From Nectonema munidae (Eukaryota; Nematomorpha; Nectonematoida; Nectonematidae), in contig JAUIRK010000511.1 of the NCBI GenBank assembly GCA_030549495.1, positions 75,001 to 139,000 of the forward strand: DNA of 64,000 nucleotides. Reading direction: 5' to 3'. Position numbers and translations under genes: made by a program. Below are positions 17,401 through 31,634 of the stretch, piece by piece. Under the pieces are notes generated by a model. The model made no database searches. It was not told the DNA's origin and saw only the letters and a program-made list of their open reading frames with translations. Position 1 is the first letter of the stretch; every line of letters begins with the position of its first letter.

Positions 17401-20400
17401 TTCAATTCATGAAAATTTTCAAATTTCTTCTCTCCAGCCTACAAAATATTTAAATTTTCCCACTTTTCAAGTAAAATTAAGCTATTTCACTTCAAATAAT
17501 TTTTGGTGTACATGATGTTCCACATCATGGGTATTTTTCTTTTTAGTTTATTTTCATGTTTATTCCTTTAGTAAAGATTTACCTTCCTCTTCACATTAAA
17601 TCAAGATTGTGCCTTCTCCCGCTTTTCTTTCTACACATTCCTATTTTTTACTTTTTCTTATACAAAACTTTCTTTGTTCAATCGATTTCTATATCTATTC
17701 GTTCTACATGAGCCAGCCATCTTTGCCTGTTTCTGCAGAATACAACTTCTAGAATATGAACATGTAAGCTTTTTCTCACTACACTATCGAACAGCTATTA
17801 TTTAAAAAAATTAATAACAGATCAACAAAGCTTTATACTTGATAATGGCAATATGTGAAAGCTATCATCTATCCTATGTATAAAATACTTCATCATATAT
17901 ATTCTTGAATTTCAAGTTTATGCTACAATTGTAAGTGCTTAGAAAATGGAATTAATTCAGCTGCATGACAACAGCATGCATATGTCAATAGACATATATG
18001 TATAGGAAGATTCAACGGGGAAAAAATTGAGACTTCGATAGGGTATTCAATAAATATGTGTCTATTTGAACGCTATACTTTATAGTGAAAAGATGCGAAA
18101 ATGAATTTCTACTATTGAAACATTTTTTGAATAACGAATAATGTACTTTTTAAGGAAAAAAATAAAGAAATGTGACACTAATTCTATGTTTCTTTCAGAG
18201 GGAACATTGATGCACAGTGGAGTTTATTAATAATACTTGGCAACATAACCTTACCTCCAACTTTATTTATAATCAAACTTGGTCTGCATTATAATTTAAT
18301 CAATTTATCGGTTCGTAACATTTTCATCTTTGCGGTAGTCTGGAAAAAAATTGAATCTGTCAACGAAGCCTGCACAAAAACATTTTTATCAGAGTTGTTT
18401 GCCGTTGAACAAGACAAGGAATAAACGCACGAGACACACGCAATAAAAATGTACACAAATTTATGAAGTGAATGTGAATTAAATTCAAAAACATGATCTG
18501 AATTTTGTGATTTATTTGAGTTTTCTCTCGTCAGCTTCTTTTTTTTATGTAGTTGAGAGTTTTTTGATTTAATTTATATTCGCATCTAATCTCATCGACA
18601 CATTTTTAAGAGAATTATTGTAAATTTAAATGTCATAATTCCAAAAATGTTTATAAAAGATGTTTAAGTATTGGGGTTTAAAATTTAATAATGTGCAGTG
18701 AAGCCGTAGTCCCAACAATGAATTGGAGTTTCGCATAATATACAAATCAACACGAAAAATTGAAGTTAAAAAAGTTGTACTCAACTCGCCAGATGGACAA
18801 GAGAAGTCAATTGGTAGTATGAGCCATTTTTTGATTGTGGCAGCCTTGCTCACAGCCTTCGCATTGACCGTGTCCACTGCTTTCTGAATCAGGTTGATCA
18901 ATTTTGGATTAGATGAGAGCGTTTGAAAGGAATCCCATTCAATGCCATTCTTCTGCAGAAATTCTTCAGCACTCTTGGACAAGGTAAATGATGTTGACTG
19001 AGATGAAGGAGGGATTCCACTCTAAAGGAAATTCAAAAAATGAAATAGACGAGAAGAGTATTCTTGCATGAAAAATTAGCTGCAAACAAAATAATAAGCG
19101 TCGATACAAGAATACACTTTTTTTACAAAACTTTTGAAAATTGTGTATTCTTCAACTTCTATAGGGTAAGGCTAATTTTTAGCTATGTCAAAAGTATTCC
19201 AATTTAAAATAAAAACATCTTACGGGTTTCAAAGTCGAAACTACTATTTTTACTGGCTTACAAAACCTCTTAATTCTTCAGATATTCTATTCGAAATCAT
19301 TTTAACTGTAGCTTGTACATACTTTTAACTTGATATACGCTTTTTCAGGAAAACTAAAAATGTTCCCATTGGATGTTAGAGAATTCTCTAACATCTATAC
19401 TCAAGATTTAATTATATATTTTTATTTCTGTATTGATTCTTTTCACCTCTCATTCTTCCTTCTTTTTCTCTCAAAATCAGGCCTCCACAAAGTGATCGAT
19501 ATGACCCAGCGGAGTCGATGAGAGTTTTCTAGAGGTCGATAATTGCATAGAGGTTGAAAAGGGGATAATTATTTCAAAGATAGATTCTCATATATTATTT
19601 CTCATTATTATCAGAAATGAAAAAATGATTTCATATTTTCATCAAAGTTGTCTGGGGATGCCAATAGAGTTCTTTTTTCAAAGGCATTTTGACGCCGATT
19701 TGATGTGTGCTTATTCCAAATCTATACTTAGAACATAAAGACCCTTTTTTCACAAATAGATTCTTTAGGTTCTTTCATTCACATATCTATAAGATCAATT
19801 GGTTACGTCACATTCCATCACTCAATACTTCAACATATGACACTGTGAATAAACAGTCAATCAATCAGACAACATTTCATCACTCGACCCTGAAAACGTT
19901 TTGTGATAATCATTATCCTTAACGATAGTAGAGGTGATTTTAGCTGACCAATTTCTCTCGAGCTGAAATATTTTAGTGTCTGGATGGATAAAACATTATC
20001 CATTCTTAGGTTGAGACCTCCGACTATGTAAACTTTTTTTAATTTATAAAAAAATCTATTGTAGCTAGGCTATACCATCTATATCAGGGATTCTTAAGAT
20101 CCATGACGGTCAAATTAAAAAACCTTTTTTTATTTAAAATTATAAAAAATACTTTTATATACTTTTTTATAATTTTATTTTTTAGGTTTTTTTTATGACT
20201 TTTATGTGAAAATTTCCTTGAATCAGCTTTTTAAAGGGGTCCCTGGCTGAATAAAGGTTAAGAACCCCTGATCTATATAATGTATATATCTAGAAAAATT
20301 AGATTTACATACCTATTTATTGTTTTAATAAGCTTATGATAGGGCACACCAAAATTTTAATTTTCTCATAAATGTATATAGGGCAAAGAAACTTCATTAG

Positions 20401-23400
20401 AATAAAGATTAGATTAAGATATTTAATTTTGCCAGGCATGATATTTGCTAAAAGAGGCCTGTTCAATTCAAAAAGTTTTGAAAAACACAACACAACACAA
20501 TCCCTAATAAAAATGATAATGAGACTTGCATTACACAATTGCCAGAAAATAAAAACTTTTCTGAATATTCATAATAATGCCTAAAATATGACATCCTTTA
20601 AATAGCAATTAAACTCAGTTTATAAATTGTAATGAAATGTGTATGCTAATTTGAATTCATTATTGTCAGTATTGAAGTGAATAATAAAAAAAAGTTCACG
20701 GCTAAAATTGTGATAGTTAAAGATGAAAAAATTTAATCGATCTGCTACAGGCCCTGGACTTGGTAGATCCGACACTGGATCAATTGTATATTTGCAGAAA
20801 TTTGCGTATATGCGCTACGCGGAAAAACACTTTTAAAAAGATGTTAAATTACTTTAAGAGTTATGAGTAGTGAAATAAATTTCTTCTTGTCGCCAACCAG
20901 CATCGCAAAACTGACCAAATCGGAAAGGGCTGAGCAAATGGCTTCTTCGATGGGAACAGGACCAACATTTTCACCACCCGCTGTGATGATCATTTCTTTA
21001 AAATAAACACCAACATATTCAGATTCAAAGATAAACCTTTAAGGGTTTGGCAGTTTGCATTTCAAATTCAGAAACCCCTCTGATATTTTAATGCTAAATA
21101 TTTTCGATGTGTATGGTTGAAACCGATTCTGATTATAATCAGAATCACAGAAATTTCTAAAATCAGAATCAGACCTAACGAATCACCAAACTCTCGTTGC
21201 AGTAATTTTTGAACATTTTAATCAGTGCAATAAATTTATTGTAGTTATTATACCTTTCATGTTATTCTAGTTGGGAGTGTATTCTAATCCTTTGTGATAT
21301 ATGTATATTTAGATCTTTCTATATATACCGTCCTGGTAGATACAATTAATCTTTATCCGCTGTGATCCAGAAAAATACTCCAAATAATCAAATATTTGAT
21401 GATGTTTTTTGTCAAACCAAAATTGTAAATATTAATGCATTCTAATTATATGCATAACTGAGGTTAAAACGTGCAAAGGAAAACATTTTAGGGGCTATTT
21501 TTCAAAATGATAGAAAAAATTATTGCTCAGCTAAAATATGCATGAACAAACAAGCTACGTAAAAATGGCTACTTTCTGCGAAGAAAAGTGCATGTTCTAA
21601 TCAAAGACCCTTTTATACACGCGTGCATGCATACGTTACATGAAATGAAATGCTAAGCGTCCAGGGCCAGGAATCTTTTTGTCTATTTGTCTAAAAGAGC
21701 CCAAAAACACATATTTTAAAATCGAATCCTCTGAGAGCCATACATATTTTTAAATACTGATTACAACTAAATGGAAAAAGAAGACCAACAATGTTATAGT
21801 ATAATAAGACTCTGAATTTATTTTAAACAACAATGTTTTATCGAAGTTATTTATTAATAAGCAAAGTCTGCATCATCTTTCATCAGCTTTATTTGTGTCG
21901 TCGTGATTCGTAATGATGACGAAATTAAGAGAGTGTAGAATTGGCAAGAAGGATATGCATTACCGCAATACCTCCCTTCCTATCCTCAATGCCACCTGAT
22001 TTATCTGAGAGCCAGGCGCAGTCATCAAAAGAGCCATATCTGGCTGGCGAGCAATGGGTTACCGACCTCTGTTCTAGACTTTTCGTAATATATATTACAT
22101 CAAAATAGGCTTATTTAATCGTACCCATATTACACATTTGCTTCCCTTTTAATTTGTCTATAGAAATAAGGGCTTGCATAATTCACATACTGAGGTATTT
22201 TTGAAAGAACATATTAAGCGCTGTGAAAAAGTAGTTTCTGTATTTATTCTTAAATACATCTCTCTCTCCCTCTCTTCGCCTGGATCAAATCAATAGAACA
22301 AGGAAGCAGTACCTTTCAAACGGCCAGTGATGCTGAGAAAGGGGCCCCCAACATAATCTTTATACTCCAGGATGCCAATATCGCCAGTGTGGAAGTAGCC
22401 ATCTTCATCAAAAGCGGCTTTTGTTTTGACCGCGTCATTGATGTATCCCATGAACACGATGCGACTTTTCACCATAATCTAAAAAGAATTTTAAAAATTA
22501 ACGCCATTGCGAAAATAAATGGCTACTCTTGACAGCTAAGCGTGTGTATATTTCATGCGCGTCCAGAAAAGACATGATTTGAGCCAGATATCGCAGACAT
22601 CTTATAGCATTCACTCCGTATACAACTCAATGGCTTTTTGCCTAGAAGAAAATTGATAGCGAAAATGACTGTGGACTTATTTTGTAGGTTGTTTTCAAAA
22701 AACAAAAAGCCAGCAGTACCTTATGGTGGATTTTTGCGGGTTGGCTGACTTTTCCCTGAGAGTATTCTTTTATGGAAATACTTTCTCAGTTTAAACAAAG
22801 CTTTGTTTTGAACTAATAGATTATACTCATATAGAGATAGTATAAGCTGGGGGCTAACAACAACAACAAGAACTGTGGACTTGCAATCAATTTCACCAAT
22901 TTATTTTCATCATCGCGATAAGCATTGAAAATCCTGTTTCACAAAGATATTCCGTAGAAAAAGAAATATCATATTTTTTCAGAACAAAGAAAAAACTTTC
23001 CCCCTTTAATATTGTAAATAAAATAACTAAACAACTACAATTTGTTTATTATATGTCACACTTTTTAAAAAAAACTATTTATTGGTTATGTGTCTTTTCC
23101 AGCTTACTAAGGGCCATTGAGTGTTTCATGCGACGCAAGGGAAAGCGCCCCACAGTTTGGGAATAAAAAAGTAAAATGATGAGACTTACTTCTCCAGTGT
23201 TTTTTTCCAACAAAATTCCGCGATCAGAAACGTCCACGGAGGCTATTTTCACGTGTATGTTTGGGATGCACATACCAATCGTGCCAAAACTCATGAATCC
23301 TAAAGAAAAACAAAAGAAGCTGACATAAGAAAGAACAGCAGAACGGAGATTCATAATATCAGGAATTTATTAGACAAAAAAACTTTTACAATTAATATTT

Positions 23401-26400
23401 TATTAAGCTTTGTTTGATTTTTATAATCTCAATCAAAATACAAATTCAAATACTTTGAATAAAAACTTTATTTTTTTAGCTTAAGCTTTTTATAGCAATT
23501 TCAAATGATATGAAAGTTTTAGTGTAAAATTCATTTAAAACTTTGAACCTCAACCCTTCCCCCTCTAAATAATTTCAACAATGTGCGCAAACGGTATACA
23601 GTCAACCCTCAATAACCCGGCACTCGTTAATCCGGAAACCTCACTTTTCGGACAAAAAATAAGGACACCTCTTTTTTTCGATAGGAATTTTCTATTGTTC
23701 CGAAACTTCAGTATCCAAAAAAAATTTTTGCCTATAACTTATTTACTTAATACAAAAATGGCGGAATTTTATGTTTGAAATTTTTTTTATCGATTTGTGC
23801 TCTTTCAAACTTTTGTTTCTGAATTTAGTTTCAACAAGTTCCAAAAAGGTTTTTGTGTTTCTTTAAAAAAAATTATTTTAAAGTTTTTTTAGTTGAATTT
23901 TTTTTTAATTATTCAAAAATTTTTATTTAGACCTTAAATTTATTTTAAGCTACATTGAAACAAACTACATTTAAAAGTTCTATTCTCGAATTTCGAATTC
24001 AAATTTTGCCTTTACGCTAAGTAGAGTGTTGCGTTCTTAAGTTATAAAGAAATTTCTAAAATAGTTAAAAAAAAGTTCAGGAAGTATTCAAAGATTTTTA
24101 TTTAGATCTGAATACCTTTTTAATTTTTTAATTTTTTTCTAGTTTTGAGATTCAGTACAGTGTCACATTGTGAAGTTATAAAAAAATTTAAAACAACTAA
24201 TACCTTTTGCACTTTTTTAAATAGATATTTTATTTAGTTTTAATTTGAAATTTTAAAATCATGATAAATGTTACAAAAATTTGCTCTCAAGAAGTTTAGC
24301 ATTACAATTGGAAAGTCCACTATTTGCGATATTTTAAAAGAAGAAAATTAATGGCTAAATACAGAAAATAATAATGTTACAAGAATAATTAAAGCTTCAC
24401 ATGAAAAATTGTAAAACGCTTTGATTTTATGGATAAATGATATGACCGCTAGAAATGCCAGGATTAACGATGCTATAACATTAGAAAAAGCTCACAAGTT
24501 AGGTGAATTAATGAAAATTGAAAACTTTTCATATTGCAATGAATGGCGGCTATATCGTTTTAAAAAAGAAATAATCTCCAAAAATATTTAATCCATGGAG
24601 AAGCGAATGAAGTAAATTTAGATGAAGTGGATTTTCATAGAACTAGTCTTTTTTATAAATTATGTCCAAATTAGCTTCTGCTCCTGTGACAGGCTTAAAA
24701 AATCAAAAGAAAGAATTACAATCGCGTTAGGATGAAAGCTTCTGGAAATGGCAAACTAAAACCCTTTATTATTATCGGAAAGTACAAACGACCAAGATGT
24801 TTTGGCAAATCTTATAATCCCGAAATTTATGTTCGTTATCGTTTTCAACTCAAAAGCTTGGATGACATCTTTGTTCTTCACATCGTGGCTCAAGGAAATA
24901 AATACAACAATGATCAAAAAAATAGAAAAAGGTAATACTTTTGATTGATAACACTGGTCAACAAATTTTTATTTTTTTTCTTTGGCAGACCATCTAGGAG
25001 TGTTTTCTGGGGTTTTGAAGGTCGTGATTACGAATATAACATTGGTTTTGTCTGATTGGCTCTAGTTTAGAAGATACTGATAGCCTCAAATAAGCCTAAA
25101 CTGTAAAATTCTCCCTGAAATACTTCAATATAGAAGCAGTAAATAATAATATCAGAAAATACATAATAATTATTATGTATGTAGTGTTTTAAAACAGTAT
25201 TTAAGAATTTTCTTTTAATTCTTTTCCTTTTTATTCCAGAGTTGAAAATGAGTTCAGAGAGAAAATGAGTTCTTCTAAAAGACGTTGTAGATATGAACCG
25301 GATTCTTTGTTACATCTGTGGACAGTATATGATGGCACAACAAAAGAGGAATATTACAGACTTTGTCAAGAGGGCGTACAAAGCATACTTCGATATGAAA
25401 CTAGGTGACCAAGATAAGTCTTGGGCCCCACATATGGTGTGAAAACCTGTGTAGAAAGTCTCGCGGTTGGACCAATGGTAAGCTGAAGTTGAAGTTTGCT
25501 GTACCAATGGTGTGGAGAGAGCCCAAGAATCATTTTGATGACTGCTACTTCTGTATCAATGATATGACGGGGTTTAACAAGCACAAGAAAGCAAATTGGC
25601 AGTATCCGAGCTGGATTCTGCTATCCGTCCTGTTGCCACTCTGAGGATCTACCTGTGCCTGTTTTCACCAGTCTGCTGAAATCGATGAAACGAAGAGATT
25701 CCAGCTGATCTTTCAATATCAAGTGGTGATAGCTGTAGTGACTATGAAGAACCCTCAAATGCCCTCAGCTTTTCAATCAATCTGAACTTAATGACCTAGT
25801 GGAGACCTTTGTTTGTCGAAGGAGCAGTCTGAAGTTCTTGCATCACGACTCCAAGAGAAAAACATTCTTGATTCTGGCACAAAAGTAACATACTATAGGA
25901 CAAGGGAAGGCAGCTTGCTTCGTTTCTTTCTAAAGAAGATGACCTGGTCTTTTGTAATGACGTTTCTGCACTTCTTAACTGCATGGGGATCTCGTCATAT
26001 GACCCAGCAGATTGGCGTCTCTTTATAGATAGCTCGAAATCAAGTCTAAAAGTTGTACTTTTGCATAATGGCAATAAGTTTGCTCCTGTACCAATTGGCC
26101 ATTCTACCAAGATGAAAGAAGAGTATGATGGTATCCAATTTGTTCTTGAAAAACTAAATTACAACACTCATAAATGGCTGATTTGTGTGGACTTGAAAAT
26201 GGTGAATTTTCTGTTGGTCAGCAAAGTGGGTACACAAAGTATCCCTGCTTCTTTGTTTGTGGGATAGCAGAGCAAGAAACCAGCACTGGAGAAGGGAGAA
26301 CTGGCCAGAACGAGAAAGTCTCGAAGTCGGCACAGCCAACGTCATCAATGAGCCTTTGGTACCCAGGGATAGAATCATCTTCCCTCCATTGCACATAAAA

Positions 26401-29400
26401 CTAGGGCTCATGAAGCAGTTTGTTAAGGGTTGAACAAAGATGGGGATTGTCAAGTACATATGCAGGCAATTTCCAGGTCTTTCCATCGAAAAAGCTAAAG
26501 GTGGCATCTTCGATGGACCTCAGATTCGAACGCTCATGAGGGATTCTGACTTCACTAATCATATGAACAGGGTTGAGTTAAATGCTTGGGTGTCCTTCAC
26601 AGATGTAGTGACAAACTTTTTGGGAAATCACAAAGCTGATAATTACAAGCAATTGGTCCGTAAGATGCTTACTGCATACGAAAAACTAGGGGCAAATGTG
26701 AGCATTAAAGTTCATTTCTTGTTTAGCCACCTCGACAGATTTCCTGGTAATCTTGGTGATTACAGTGAGGAGCAAGAGAGAGATTCCATCAAGACATCAA
26801 AACAATGGAAGAGAGGTATCAAGGCAAATGGGATGAGCACATGATGGCAGACTACTGCTGGAACCTTTTGAGAGACTGTCCGAAAGTTGCTCACAAGCGA
26901 AAATCGTATAAACGTCAATTTCACTTTTGTGAATAAAATATTGTTTTGTGTGTTCATTGTAACTAAGAATCTAGTGTATAATAAATGCTTTGCATTAAAA
27001 TTCAGTAAATTTTTAGCAAATTTTTTGTATATTCTCGAAATCTATGAAAAGTGTTCAGTTATTATAGGATAAATGAAATGATGTTATATCTAACTTAACT
27101 TGTTAGATTGAGATTTTACACTGTCTTTGTGGTTTTAGATTATCATAAAAATCAATATCTGACATTTTTGCACTATTTAGCCGTTTTTTGTACGTTTAGT
27201 TATGGTCGCGAATGGGTGATTTCAGACGAACGACCCCCCTGTGATATCTCCAAAACTAGAGCCAACTTGAAAAAACAAATGTCAGATTCGGATTCAGCGC
27301 CCTTGAAAACCCCAGAAACCAGTCTCACTTTGCCTGCCAAAAATATTGTGTTGACCAGTGTAATGCTTGTTGTCACAAGTTCAAACAGACATTTTCAAAC
27401 ATCGGAATTTTTTTATTTTCTACCGAATATTATGACGAGTAATATTCAACCGTTAGATTCCGGGATCATAAGAAATTTTAAACTAAATTATAGAAAAAGT
27501 TTAGTGAAACACTTTTTGAACTGTGTGGAAAAAAATCAACCACAAATTATTAACTTAAGAGAGTGCATAAGAATGGTCAAGCATGCATAGGAAAACGTTT
27601 CTATGTTTCAGACACGCAAACATTGTAGCAGATTTAGATTAGGGGAACTCTCAATACCGAGATAATCATGAAGAATTGTTAACCGAGTTACATCAAGCAA
27701 TGATGCAAATTGAAAGCTCCTCAAATTTACAAGAACCTCTTGAATACGCTGAAGTAGATAACGAAGAACCTACTGCCTACACATATGATGATGATGATAT
27801 TTTGAATATTATTAATGATGAAAGTGAAGATGAATCAGAAAACGGAGAAGAGACAGAAACTATAGATTCTTCTATAGGCTCTATCGCCAATAAACACGGT
27901 AATATTGTTTTTTTAACAGCAAAATGGTCTGGAGAAAGAAACTTCTGAAAATAAAAAAGTTCTTAAAAATTTAGAATTTATGAAAAATTTAATTTTTGAA
28001 AGAAACCAAATTTTTTTGAAACAAAGCAATATTGAAAAGTATTTTAATAAAAACAAACTTTATGTGCTCAATTTTTGTGGAGGGTGTGTTGGTATTTTTC
28101 TTGATAAGTTCCCATTTATTTTTGGGGTATCTGGTAAATTCATCGTAGCAACTTCATGTTATTTCATCGTAAAATAGATACATCGTGATACAATACATCG
28201 TTAGTATTTTCATATTTAAGTTTTTTATCGTATAGTAATTACATTTTTATGATGATGGATCTACTTTTATTTCATTGTGGTATCACAAGTTAATCTCACA
28301 TTTTTACATGACAGGTACCGTGGGTGTGTTTTCATTGACAAGGCACTGATGTACCGCTTATGTCATACTATGAACAAATTAGCATCGACAAGGAATCGAA
28401 CCCAGAATCTTCTGTGCGGAGTCCATCATCTCAGCCAATCTGCCATGCCACCCCGATGTAACTACTATACGATGAAAATACTAACAATGTTTTGTATCAT
28501 GATGTATACGAAAAAAATACCACAATGAAGTTACCGCAATGGAACTACCACGATAATATTACAATCAACCATTTTGGCAGACGACTTTAATAAACACAAA
28601 GTTGCACAATTAAAAATAAAAACATGTTGATCAAAACAGACACACACGCACAAATCTTTAGGGACAGCTGACAGCGAAAAAGAAGACCCATAGCGTACTA
28701 TGTTTAAAGTAATTTTGAATATGTGAGCACCATTTTTTTGATAATTGCATTGAACTTAGAACTGATGTTATGAATGTGAAGGTTGTTTAAGGCGTTAAAC
28801 CCCTAAGGATTTAATCCGTTAGCCACATAAAGTGACCCATATGTTTACAAGCAATTTAATTCAGCTATGACTCATGATAAAACCGCTATTCCGACTGTAA
28901 ATTGAGAAAAGTGTATGACAAAGCTTCCAGTCTTAAGAGACGTTTCCGCATACAAGGTTTGCCGAGGATGATAGATAAAAGATTTAGAGATTATTGAAGA
29001 GAAAACAGGCTTAAGTAAGTGTGGGTTGTTGCCCATAACGTTAAATTTAAGAAGCATGATATGAATGATACAAAATTTATAAGAAAGGGTGGCGAGGTAA
29101 TCAATTAAAAGGCCAATGATTCTTTGTCATCATTTAAATAAATTTTCCGTCATTCTATGAAAAAGTACAAATGCAATAAGCGTCCTAAAGATGACACGGT
29201 AACTGTTTCAGGATTTAGATGTTAATAAAGAGTGTTTTGGATCAAGTGAAGAATCTGACTCCAGAAAATTAAAATTCGGTGATGAAAATACGATCAAGTG
29301 GAAAATCTGACTTTGAAAACATTCTGCAGTCAGATTCTCCACTTGGCACGGCTTTTTTTACTTTTATCAATGATCCGAAAACCTCGCTATCCGGACCAAA

Positions 29401-31603
29401 ATATGGTGGAACCAAAACGTTCGGATTATTGAGGGTTGACTGTATATATGCCTTGAAAAACAATAATCATCTCATTACAACTAGGTGTTTAATAATAATG
29501 AAGTGGACTTAATTCCCCTACAAAAACAAAAATAAACTATGGCATGCAAACAAATATAAAAGATAGATGCTTCATTATAAGAAAGAAGAGGCTATGGCCC
29601 AATGCTCCCCACTTTCTCCCAAACGTAACTGTAGGTGTGGGTGTATGGAGTACGTGGGTGACAAAAATAAGAGAAAAGCTATCCATTACCAGGAATGGTG
29701 CTGTTCACAGAAACAGGAGCGGTCGTTTCAGATATTCCATACCCTTGACACACAATGATGTTGAAGGAATAGAGGTACTCCATCACCTCGAGAGACAAGG
29801 GTGCTGAGCCAGCAATGATTCCTTTGACGTTTTGGAAGCCTATCGCCGTCTTCACTTTTTCATTCACAAGCTTCTCACACAGCAGGAATAGAAGATGGGA
29901 GGATGTTTTTGCATTTCTGAAGAAATGATATAGTGGTAAATATGCACGAATGTCATAATCCCGAACTGTGAACATTTGAAAACTTTTATACTATAAAGTG
30001 TATTCAAATAACATAGGCTATTGACACACAACCGGTTTTTCGATATTTTAAACGGAAAGCGATATATACCAATTTTAGTTCTATTTTGTCTTTTTTTATT
30101 ATTGTATTTTGTAACTCTAATTTGTTCTTTTTGCAATTTAGAATTCCTTCAACTTTTTTTTAATTTTACTTTTTCATTTATTATATTTATATTACTTTGG
30201 CATGCACAGTTTTTAATTTTTTGATATATTGACTTTTTTTATTTTTTAATTAAAATCAGAAACTAATCCTTTTTTTTAACTCTTTTTTACTTTTTTATGT
30301 AGATAAAATGGAGCGAGTCAAGGAATTAAAAAAAATAAATAAACATTTAATTCATGAAAGGAACGAAAACGCTTTTAAAGATAACTTTTCGACTACTATG
30401 CCCATCAACAGATCAACATACCGTTGGCAAATTAAATGCGCGGAAGAAAGGGCAGTATGAGGAGATTTATCACAACAGTATTAGGAATTCTACTTTTTTT
30501 CACATTTTTTAAGTACATGTCAAAGTAATATAAATATAAAAAATGAAAAACTAAAAAAACTTCAAGGAAACAGAATTGTTAAAAGACAAAATAGAATTAC
30601 AAAGGAAAAAAAATAGAATTGCAAAAAGACAAAAAAACAGAATTGCAAAAATGATAAAAGAGAACTAAAAATGGTGTATACATATATTTGATTAGATAGT
30701 GGGGTCGTTTCCAAATTAGTCGTTGTAGACCATTACGGGTGGCTTCGAGCTTTCAAAGTGCTTATGAGTGACCAGGCGTTGTCATAAAATCAATTATGGG
30801 CTATATACCGCTGTTTTTGAGATAGTATTTGAGTGTATAAGTGTCCAATGTCAATATGTATGTAGTATATATCTATGTATTCGTATGAATGTGTCTAGAC
30901 GTGTATCAATACAAACAAATAAGAAAGTTTGTGTCAAGGATACAAAAAAATGTATATGTAAATGTATGTATGATTTAGCTAACACTAAGCCTAACCTCAA
31001 CTTTATAAAAATAAAATCGTCTGCGTTTATCAAAGCTCTTTAATACAAATCTTCTGCTTTGCATTAGATATCGTCTGATTATTCTGTTCGTTACCGGGTA
31101 AAGGCCCATTTAGGAATTGGTTGAGCACTTGTCAATCAAGTATTATGTAAATTGAGTAAAAAATTTGAATAGTCAAAATCAGTGGAAGATTGTTTGATTC
31201 ATATCATTCGCAAGTGGTGAAAAGAAGAGCAAAAGGCATTTCTGCTGAAGTAAAAGAGTCTAAGTCACATATGATTAAGACGTTATCGACCAGAATAATC
31301 AGACGATATCTGAGATGCAAAGCAGAAGATTTGTATTTAAAAGCTTAAATAAACGCAGACGATTCACATTTTTGTAAAGTCGACATATGTCGACTGTGGT
31401 TGATAACCAGTTAATGGATAGAATGAGGCAAAACATCCATGAAAATCGAAATATATACGAAATTCATTGATTACCACCCCTCGTGTAAAGCCACCTAGAA
31501 GTATATATATATATATATAAGCATTCAATAAAAATAGCAGAAAGTTAACAATCGAAAAAGTTATCGTGTTTCTTCATTACTCTTATGCAATGATGATAAT
31601 GCT

Positions 31604-31634
<31 letters not shown>

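Larger units (their letters stand above)
23599..29442 (+). mobile_element. Tigger/pogo DNA transposon, interrupted, in ACSBG intron 8
   Basis: Both ends carry the Tigger-type terminal repeat CAGTCAACCCTCAATAA (left 23599; right, complement, ending 29442), flanked by TA. The plus strand between them holds a decayed transposase. An HTH part ([16 protein letters not shown] near 24310), a core ([17 protein letters not shown] near 24430; [15 protein letters not shown] near 24630) and LLLIDN at about 24945 end where another transposon is inserted. The protein resumes at 27364, with [20 protein letters not shown] and [11 protein letters not shown]. An acidic C-terminal stretch lies at 27676-27948. 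Stops and frame changes make it inactive. It runs antisense to the host gene. Confidence 0.9.

Noticed and set aside
18626-18780. Extension of ACSBG exon 12 past 18781
   Set aside because: The read-through lacks similarity, whereas the GT donor at 18780 joins in phase to the PTLKMKR exon.
28385-28456. Functional tRNA gene
   Set aside because: A- and B-boxes are present, but acceptor-stem pairing is poor and the sequence continues into a repeat body, as in SINEs.
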